Assembly (NCBI RefSeq): GCF_029211325.2
Contig: NZ_CP135996.1
Span: forward strand, 806,001 to 870,000
Length of the DNA: 64,000 bases
Reading direction: 5' to 3'
Source: Caproicibacterium argilliputei
Lineage (GTDB): Bacteria > Bacillota > Clostridia > Oscillospirales > Acutalibacteraceae
Shown: piece after piece, positions 58,316-64,000 of the stretch
Layout of the letters: each line of letters begins with the position of its first letter
Numbering within the stretch: the first letter of the stretch is position 1
Notes under the pieces: generated by a model
What the model was told of the DNA's origin: nothing
Database searches by the model: none
The model's input: the letters and a program-made list of their open reading frames with translations, nothing else
Made by a program: the position numbers and the translations under genes

Positions 58316-59788
58316 TCAGGCGTGCTGCTTCTTTTGTGCTTGCTCGAACTTGACCATTTCTTCAAAGGAAATGCGCTCGTCTTCCGGCACCAGATTTTCC
58401 GGCAGAATGGTGTCGTCACAGTTCAGGCAGTGGCGGCCGTTGGCACCGCTGCTTTTCCACAGGCGCTCGGCAACCGGTGCCCAGCGCTGGGCGATTTTTT
58501 CACATTTTGCGCAGTATTCATGCGGGCTTTCCTGATCAACCAGATCGGTGCCGTGCGCATTCGTTTTGCTGACCATTTCCTCCAGTTTGTACGGATTATC
58601 CAGCACCGGGCACGGCCGCAGCATATTCGTATTGAATGGCTGGTTCAAATGGTACTGCATAAACAAAGGAGAGCGGTAAGCTTCCAGCAGGGTCTTTTCC
58701 CGAATGTTGGCATCCGAATAGTGGATAAATACGCAAGGCTCGATGTCGCCGTTTGCGTTGATGTGCAGATAGGAGCGTCCGCCTGCAATGCAGCCGTAAA
58801 CGTACTCCGCATCGTTCCAGAAGTCCATGGTAAACAGCGCCTTGCTGTTGCGGAAATCCCGAATCCGATAATACATCATTTCACGCTGCTCGGCGGTCGC
58901 CATCAAGTCTGTCGGCGCGTTTTTGCCAATGGGCATATAGGTAAAGAACCAAGTAAAGATGGCGCCCTGGTCAACCATCCAGTCAAAGAATTCCTCACTG
59001 CCGATGGAATCCACATTTTGACTGGTGTAGCAGCAGGAAATGCCATAAGGCAGCTGATGGGCGTTTAAAATATCAATGGCTTTGCAGATTTTCTGGAAAG
59101 TTCCCTTGCCACGGCGGGCATCGGTTGCTTCTTCAAAGCCTTCAACGCTGATGGCGGGCACAAAGTTGCCGACACGCTGCAGGTCTTCTGCAAACTTGTC
59201 ATCGATGAGCGTAGAGTTTGTAAAGCACAGGAAAATGCAGTCGGAGTGCTTTTCACAGAGTTTTATCAGGTCATCTTTGCGCACCAGCGGTTCGCCGCCG
59301 GTGTAAATGTACATATAGGTACCCATCTTCACGCCTTGGTTGATGATGTCGTCGATTTCGTCAAACGTGAGGTTCAGCTGGTGGCCGTAGTCTGCCGCCC
59401 AGCAGCCGGTACAGTGCAGGTTGCAGGCACTGGTCGGGTCCAACAGAATGGCCCACGGCACGTTGCAGCCGTACTTTTTCCGGTACTCCATCTGCTTTTT
59501 GCCGCCGATAAAGGTGGAGTTTAAGAAAAAGTTTGTGAAGAAGGTTTCCAGTACGTGCGGATTGATGTTTTTTACCACACGGTAAATCAAATGGTTCCAG
59601 TTGCTTGCCGGGTCATCAATGGCTTGATGGAAGGAGTAGCGAGCCGCCGCAAAGGTGTTGTCTTTGTCCGCTTTGTCAATCATGTCCATAAGTTTCGGTA
59701 GATTCTTTTCAGGATCCTTGCGAAGGTAGCCGATGGCCGTTTTGATGCCGAATTTTTCAAGTTTTTCTTTTAAACCGCTCTCTGCCAT
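58316..59788 (-). CDS. Host radical SAM/SPASM protein, unknown substrate
   Basis: 490 residues. After a 100-residue N-terminal region, CNLHCTGCW (residues about 122-130) is the radical SAM cluster site, followed by YIYTGGEPLVRKDDL. C-terminal auxiliary-cluster cysteines include the CIAGGRSYLHINANGDIEPC pattern and CAKCEKIAQRW and HCLNCD. Common in Clostridia as a conserved single protein; its target is not known to me. GGAGGAATC precedes the ATG. Not part of the prophage and unlike the phage enzyme at 54248 outside the core motifs. The gap 59789-59966 has no gene. Confidence 0.85.
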   Translation of the reverse strand: MAESGLKEKLEKFGIKTAIGYLRKDPEKNLPKLMDMIDKADKDNTFAAARYSFHQAIDDPASNWNHLIYRVVKNINPHVLETFFTNFFLNSTFIGGKKQMEYRKKYGCNVPWAILLDPTSACNLHCTGCWAADYGHQLNLTFDEIDDIINQGVKMGTYMYIYTGGEPLVRKDDLIKLCEKHSDCIFLCFTNSTLIDDKFAEDLQRVGNFVPAISVEGFEEATDARRGKGTFQKICKAIDILNAHQLPYGISCCYTSQNVDSIGSEEFFDWMVDQGAIFTWFFTYMPIGKNAPTDLMATAEQREMMYYRIRDFRNSKALFTMDFWNDAEYVYGCIAGGRSYLHINANGDIEPCVFIHYSDANIREKTLLEAYRSPLFMQYHLNQPFNTNMLRPCPVLDNPYKLEEMVSKTNAHGTDLVDQESPHEYCAKCEKIAQRWAPVAERLWKSSGANGRHCLNCDDTILPENLVPEDERISFEEMVKFEQAQKKQHA

Positions 59789-59966
59789 ATATGATTCCTC
59801 CAGTATGCTTTGCTTGCGCGCATTTCATAGCTTCTGCTAACCTGTATGTGCGTACAAGAAAATCTTAGAAAGAATTTTTAAATTTGTCCTTAGACAACAA
59901 TGCTTTTTTGTAAGAAAACATGACAGAACTGAAAAATTGTAATAAATGGCAGGCACCCTGTTGCAT

Positions 59967-59998
59967 CAAAAAGCAGCCGGGCAGTTGCTGCCGGCTGC
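59967..59998 (-). terminator. Terminator after the DUF1836 gene
   Basis: On the minus strand GCAGCCGG pairs with CCGGCTGC around a 10-base loop, followed by five T. Confidence 0.8.
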
Positions 59999-60018
59999 TG
60001 CGGGATTTTGCACAGCGG

Positions 60019-60630
60019 TCAGGACTCTGCCGCTGTGTTTTCCTTGGTGTCTGTTTCCTCTTTGGCGCACTTGGCTTGTTCCTCTTTCTGTTGCTCATGT
60101 ACCTGCAGGGCACTCAGAATTCGCTCGGATGCTGTGCGGCGGGCGCCGGCTTCCACAGAAAGCTGCAGGGCAAGCTGCACCAGCGCCTCCTGCCCATCCG
60201 CGGCGGCGGTATCAATGCGACCGCAAACATCCTGCAGCGCTTTTTCCTGCGCGGTGCAGAAGGCATCGTACAGCGTGTGCATATCGCCACGCTGCTCCAG
60301 CTGGTCGAGCAGAATGTGAATGTCGGGAATGGAGAGCACCTGCTTGAGCAGGCACAGGATAGTCAGCTGTACCAGATGGTCGCGGCTGTATTTTTTCTTT
60401 TCCGGGCGCGGCAGCACGCCGTCTTTGACGTAATTGTTAACCATGCTGGAGGTGAGCAGCGGATTGTTCCGCTGCTCAAACAGGTGCAGCTGTGTTTCCA
60501 TAAACGTGAGGATTTGATCCATATAAAGGTAAATTTCCGGAAAACGATCCCACGGTGTCAGCTGTCCGTCTGTGACCTGGCGGGTCCACTCGGTTAGTTC
60601 CCTGTGCAGAGGCTGCTCGTCTTTTTCCAT
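60019..60630 (-). CDS. DUF1836 protein, putative MerR-like regulator
   Basis: 203 residues; NPLLTSSMVNNYVKDGVLPRPEKKKYSRDHL is the core of the DUF1836 family, which resembles MerR winged helices (one-turn helix then KxYS). The C-terminal tail is charged. Lies two bases after the AraC gene stop and is co-transcribed with it. Regulatory target unknown. Confidence 0.8.
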   Translation of the reverse strand: MEKDEQPLHRELTEWTRQVTDGQLTPWDRFPEIYLYMDQILTFMETQLHLFEQRNNPLLTSSMVNNYVKDGVLPRPEKKKYSRDHLVQLTILCLLKQVLSIPDIHILLDQLEQRGDMHTLYDAFCTAQEKALQDVCGRIDTAAADGQEALVQLALQLSVEAGARRTASERILSALQVHEQQKEEQAKCAKEETDTKENTAAES

Positions 60631-60632
60631 CT

Positions 60633-61478
60633 TTATAACCCTTCCTTTGCAGATTCACTGCAGAACTTGCTGGGCGGCATACCCATGTATTTTTTAAATA
60701 CGCGCGAAAAGTAGAGTTGGTCGGCAAAGCCGGCAGAGTAGGCGGCTTCGCCGACGGTCAGCCCGCCTTCCTTCAGAAAAGCCGCCGCCTTGTTAATGCG
60801 GTAGCGTGTGAGGTATTCGTTCGGCGGCATACTGATATATGTCATAAAAAGTCGGTACAGGTGGCTGCGGGAAACACCGGCACTTTGCGCGATTTTTTCG
60901 ATGTCAATGCTGCCGGCGTAATTTCGGTCAATGAAGCGAATGGCTTTCTGCACATAGCCGTAGCTGCTGTCACTGCTGGCCATGTGCGTGCCGAAGGTGT
61001 CCATCAGCTCCGCCAGAAAGCGGAGCAGACCGCTTTCCATGCGCGCTTCCGCACTGCGCGAGCTGCCAGAAACCGCGATAATGTCTGCCAGCAGCAGGTG
61101 GAAGCGGTTGTCTGACGGGCAGTGAAAGGCAGGCTCCATGTCCAGCAGACCGGTCTGACGCAGCAGGTGCTTGGCGTCGCTGCCGTTAAAGCCGACCCAG
61201 TCATACTCCCAAGGAAAATTGCGGTCTGCCTGGTAACTGACAATGCGGTTCGGCTGAATCAGAAAGGCATCGCCCGCCTTTAGCTCCCACTGCTGTCCGG
61301 CAGTGGAAAAGCAGCCCTTTCCGCGCACAATGTAGTGAATCAAATAGTGGTCGCGCACCGCCGGCCCCCAGGAATGACCTGAGCGGCAGCGCTGCAGCCC
61401 GCAGCTGTAAACTGCCAGCCCGAGGTTGTAGCTTTCTCCTTTGTAAGAACGACGAAAACCATCATCTGTCATATTCAT
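60633..61478 (-). CDS. AraC-family transcriptional regulator
   Basis: About 281 residues. N-terminal cupin (HYIVRGKGCFSTAGQQWELKAGDAFLIQPN) with the dimer region, and a C-terminal double helix-turn-helix (SAGVSRSHLYRLFMTYISMPP, then GFADQLYFSRVFKKYMGMPPSKF). This build is common to sugar-responsive activators. ATG 61478 or 61472 may be the start; no strong ribosome site separates them. Divergent from the decarboxylase subunits. Confidence 0.88.
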   Translation of the reverse strand: MNMTDDGFRRSYKGESYNLGLAVYSCGLQRCRSGHSWGPAVRDHYLIHYIVRGKGCFSTAGQQWELKAGDAFLIQPNRIVSYQADRNFPWEYDWVGFNGSDAKHLLRQTGLLDMEPAFHCPSDNRFHLLLADIIAVSGSSRSAEARMESGLLRFLAELMDTFGTHMASSDSSYGYVQKAIRFIDRNYAGSIDIEKIAQSAGVSRSHLYRLFMTYISMPPNEYLTRYRINKAAAFLKEGGLTVGEAAYSAGFADQLYFSRVFKKYMGMPPSKFCSESAKEGL

Positions 61479-61506
61479 CACCACTTACACTCGTATTGTA
61501 AAGCTT

Positions 61507-61535
61507 ATTATAACGCTTTTTATATTGGGTTTCAA
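61507..61535 (-). promoter_or_regulatory. Promoter of the AraC-DUF1836 operon
   Basis: On the minus strand TTGAAA (61530-61535), 17 bases, TATAAT (61507-61512). Confidence 0.7.
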
Positions 61536-61586
61536 CCGAAAAATGCGGTCAGAAAAGGTGCTGGCACCAAAACAAATAAAAATAGT

Positions 61587-61615
61587 TTGAAATCCGGCGA
61601 AAAATCAGCTATAAT
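61587..61615 (+). promoter_or_regulatory. Promoter of the oadG-oadB genes
   Basis: TTGAAA (61587-61592), 17 bases, TATAAT (61610-61615), 78 bases before the first start codon. Confidence 0.75.
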
Positions 61616-61693
61616 AAGAATGCCGTTCTTTGCATTTGCGTTTTGTGCGGCAGGCGGCGCTTTTTCGCACATTACAGTCAGGAGGAATCATTT

Positions 61694-62083
61694 ATGGAAG
61701 GACTGAGTACGGGCCAGATTGCGCTGATTGTTTTGACGGCAGGGCTGGTCATCGTTTTTGCAGTGCTGATCTGCCTGATTCTAATTATCAGGCTGTATGG
61801 CAGTGTGATTCAGTCGGCGCAAAAGGGCAGGCGGAAGAAAGAAGAGCCGGCCGCCCCGCAGCCGAACGCTGCCTTGCCGCTGGAGGAGCCACAGCCTGCA
61901 CTTTCTGTGCAGCCCGCGGCACAGGGGGAGATTTCGCCTGAAATCATTGCCGCTATCAGTGCGGCGGTTTATGCGCTGTACGGTACGGAAACGCCAATCC
62001 TCTCTGTACGGCGCTGCCGGCGCACCGGCGTTCGCTCCGTTTGGGGACAGGCCGGCGTGCTGCGCGGCACGCATCCGTTTTAA
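61694..62083 (+). CDS. oadG: OadG-like gamma subunit of a sodium-pumping decarboxylase
   Basis: 129 residues: a single N-terminal membrane segment (IALIVLTAGLVIVFAVLICLILII), a Pro/Ala-rich linker, and a C-terminal EIIAAISAAVYALYG then VRSVWGQAGVLRGTHPF, the usual gamma-subunit layout. Stabilises the membrane pump. AGGAGG precedes ATG 61694. Partner alpha and biotin subunits are not in the window. Confidence 0.82.
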   Translation: MEGLSTGQIALIVLTAGLVIVFAVLICLILIIRLYGSVIQSAQKGRRKKEEPAAPQPNAALPLEEPQPALSVQPAAQGEISPEIIAAISAAVYALYGTETPILSVRRCRRTGVRSVWGQAGVLRGTHPF

Positions 62084-62130
62084 GCCGCAGGCGCTGCCTG
62101 CATTGACTTTACGAGAGAGGCGGTATCAAC

Positions 62131-63270
62131 GTGTTTCAGGAATTTCTCAATGCGTTTTCCGGCATTTTACAAAGTTCCGGTTTTGCTACGAATGACTGGC
62201 GTAACTATGTGATGATCGGAATTGCCTGTGTTCTGCTGTACCTCGCCATCAAAAGGCAGTTTGAGCCACTGCTCCTGCTGCCAATCGCTTTTGGTATGCT
62301 TTTGGTAAATGTTTTTCCGGGCATTATGGCAGACCCCACGGCAAACGCCAACGGCGGTTTGTTTTATTATTTATACCGCGGCGTGAAGCTCGGCATCTAT
62401 CCACCGCTGATTTTCCTCGGCGTGGGGGCGATGACGGACTTTGGCCCGCTGATTGCGCGCCCCTCCAGCCTTTTGCTGGGCGCGGCGGCGCAGCTTGGTA
62501 TTTTTTTGACATTCATCGGTGCGCTTGCGTTGGGCTTTGACCCGAAGGCGGCTGGCGCAATCGGTATTATCGGCGGCGCGGACGGCCCGACGGCCATTTA
62601 TGTGACCAGCAAGCTTTCTCCGCAGCTGCTGGGGCCGATTGCGGTCGCGGCGTACTCTTACATGGCGCTGGTTCCGGTGATTCAGCCGCCGATTATGAAA
62701 GCACTGACCACAAAAGAAGAGCGTTCCATTGTAATGGAACAGCTGAGGCCGGTTTCCAAATTGGAAAAGATTTTGTTTCCCGTTATCATTACCGTGTTGA
62801 TTTCGCTGCTGCTGCCGGACGCGGCGCCGCTGGTCGGTATGCTGATGCTTGGCAATCTGATGCGCGAAAGCGGTGTGGTTTCCCGGCTGTCCAACACCGC
62901 GCAGAACGAACTGATGAATATCATCACCATTTTTCTGGGGGTTACAGTCGGCGCAACGGCAACCGGGACGGTCTTTCTAAGTGTACAGACGCTGAAGATC
63001 ATTGTGATGGGTCTTTTGGCGTTCTGCGTTGGCACTGCAGGCGGGGTGCTATTCGGTAAGCTGATGTGTAAGGCCACACATGGGAAGGTCAACCCTCTGA
63101 TTGGTTCCGCAGGTGTTTCGGCTGTGCCCATGGCGGCGCGCGTTTCCCAGAAAGTTGGACAGGAAGCAAATCCGGGCAACTTCCTGCTGATGCACGCAAT
63201 GGGGCCCAATGTGGCCGGCGTCATCGGCTCCGCGGTTGCGGCCGGTGTCCTTTTAAGTATTCTCGGATAA
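62131..63270 (+). CDS. oadB: Sodium ion-translocating decarboxylase beta subunit
   Basis: 379 residues, about nine membrane segments. The conserved pump region [22 protein letters not shown] and the C-terminal [43 protein letters not shown] block are typical of OadB/MmdB/GcdB. It couples decarboxylation of a biotin-bound substrate (oxaloacetate, methylmalonyl-CoA or glutaconyl-CoA) to sodium export; which substrate is not determined here. GTG start behind AGAGAGG. Confidence 0.94.
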   Translation: MFQEFLNAFSGILQSSGFATNDWRNYVMIGIACVLLYLAIKRQFEPLLLLPIAFGMLLVNVFPGIMADPTANANGGLFYYLYRGVKLGIYPPLIFLGVGAMTDFGPLIARPSSLLLGAAAQLGIFLTFIGALALGFDPKAAGAIGIIGGADGPTAIYVTSKLSPQLLGPIAVAAYSYMALVPVIQPPIMKALTTKEERSIVMEQLRPVSKLEKILFPVIITVLISLLLPDAAPLVGMLMLGNLMRESGVVSRLSNTAQNELMNIITIFLGVTVGATATGTVFLSVQTLKIIVMGLLAFCVGTAGGVLFGKLMCKATHGKVNPLIGSAGVSAVPMAARVSQKVGQEANPGNFLLMHAMGPNVAGVIGSAVAAGVLLSILG

Positions 63271-63287
63271 TGATGTCGATTCCCATT

Positions 63288-63329
63288 CTGCAGACGCTCG
63301 CACACAGTTTTCGGTGCGGGCGTTTGCAG
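63288..63329 (+). terminator. Hairpin terminator after oadB
   Basis: CTGCAGACGCTCGCAC (63288-63303) pairs with GTGCGGGCGTTTGCAG (63314-63329), a 16-bp stem with wobble pairs; the T run is not immediate (TAAGTTGTTTT), so it is a moderate terminator. Confidence 0.6.
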
Positions 63330-63367
63330 TAAGTTGTTTTAAAATTTTATGTTAGCTGGTGAGATTA

Positions 63368-64000
63368 TTGAGTGAATCCGCACTGCAAATAAGACAGCGG
63401 GTCCTGGAAAAGGAGTTTTCCCGCATGAACGAACGGCAGCGGGAAGCCGTTTTTTCTGTAAACGGCCCTCTGCTGGTACTGGCAGGTGCAGGCAGTGGAA
63501 AAACGACCGTTCTGGTAAACCGAATTGCCAATATCATCCGATATGGCAGCGCGTATACAGACGGAACGGCAGAATTAAACAATACAGATATGCAGGCTGC
63601 GCAGGCATTTCTGGAGGGCGGCGCACCGCTGCCGGACAGTGTCCAGCAGCACATGGCAGTGACCCCCTGCGCGCCGTGGCAGATTTTAGCCATTACATTT
63701 ACCAACAAAGCCGCCGGAGAGCTGAAGCAGCGGCTGGTCAATCTGCTGGGTAACAGCGGCAATGATGTTTGGGCCAGCACCTTCCACTCCACCTGCGCAC
63801 GGATGCTGCGCAAGTACGGCGACCGCCTGGGGTACAGCACGCACTTTACAATTTATGACACAGATGATTCCAAGCGGCTGATGAAGGGCTGCCTGAAAGA
63901 ACTGGACGTTGATGAGAAATTTCTTGCCTGCAGGGCAGTACTCAGCGAGATTTCGCACGCAAAGGATTCGCTGACGGATGCCAAGGCATACGCACAGGCT
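63368..64000 (+). CDS. pcrA: UvrD/PcrA-type DNA helicase, N-terminal part
   Basis: Open to the window end. From the TTG at 63368 a short extension (EKEFSRMNERQREAVF) precedes Walker A GPLLVLAGAGSGKTTVLVNRI. Then come ILAITFTNKAAGELKQRL and ASTFHSTCARMLRKYGDRLG, helicase motifs Ia/Ib. The ATG at 63425 also has a good AAAAGGAG site; the longer start is preferred because related clostridial proteins share the extension. ATP-driven 3'-5' helicase in repair and plasmid replication. Confidence 0.9.
   Translation, partial: MSESALQIRQRVLEKEFSRMNERQREAVFSVNGPLLVLAGAGSGKTTVLVNRIANIIRYGSAYTDGTAELNNTDMQAAQAFLEGGAPLPDSVQQHMAVTPCAPWQILAITFTNKAAGELKQRLVNLLGNSGNDVWASTFHSTCARMLRKYGDRLGYSTHFTIYDTDDSKRLMKGCLKELDVDEKFLACRAVLSEISHAKDSLTDAKAYAQA

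Overview
The window (64 kb, both strands used) looks like a chromosomal segment of an anaerobic Clostridia bacterium, probably of the Ruminococcaceae/Oscillospiraceae type. Pointers are the C5-pathway siroheme genes in one minus-strand cluster, a 4Fe-4S siroheme sulfite-reductase-like protein, a sodium-pumping decarboxylase beta/gamma pair, DUF1836, AGGAGG-type ribosome sites and frequent TTG/GTG starts. Genus and species cannot be fixed from the sequence alone.

Left host part (1-11375). A GH115 xylan alpha-glucuronidase gene (cut by the window edge) diverges from an AraC regulator. Then come minus-strand genes sirC, hemB, hemL, a siroheme/ferredoxin-type sulfite reductase, hemA and a hemC-cobA-hemD fusion. 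Together they run from glutamyl-tRNA to uroporphyrinogen III and siroheme. A divergent LysR regulator shares an interlocked promoter region with sirC. Thioredoxin follows.

Prophage (about 11376-58122, 46.7 kb). It sits at the 3' end of a tRNA-Leu(UAA) gene. A 12-bp copy of the tRNA end marks the left junction, and the tRNA's original terminator is stranded at that far end. Layout: large serine integrase; two zinc-ribbon membrane proteins; two candidate short plus-strand RNAs; ImmA/IrrE peptidase and CI-like repressor on the minus strand; an operator-rich divergent control region; early genes including a Mom-like acetyltransferase-fold protein; a replication block (DUF2800 nuclease, DUF2815, family A polymerase, VapE primase-helicase, iteron-like origin, VRR-NUC, SNF2 helicase); an orphan N6-adenine methylase; terminases, portal, MuF protein with a metallopeptidase tail, scaffold, capsid E; a contractile tail (sheath, tube, frameshifted chaperone, tape measure, baseplate); a Phd/YoeB toxin-antitoxin pair inserted in the tail genes; fibres; lysis genes (GH25 lysozyme, XhlA-like, LLH-type holin). 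It appears intact and of PBSX/SPP1-like myovirus build.

The most unusual part is a cassette between tail fibre and endolysin (53280-55890): a protein with 32 cysteines spaced every two or three residues, a 100-residue partner, and a radical SAM/SPASM enzyme overlapping it. It looks like a phage-borne peptide-modification (RiPP-like) system acting on a late structural protein. A second notable point is that the integrase reading frame runs across the attachment core, so integration appears to turn it into a gene whose transcript ends before any stop codon.

Right host part (58111-64000). tRNA-Leu, a host radical SAM/SPASM protein, a DUF1836 regulator with an AraC regulator, oadG-like and oadB-like subunits, and the start of a UvrD/PcrA helicase.
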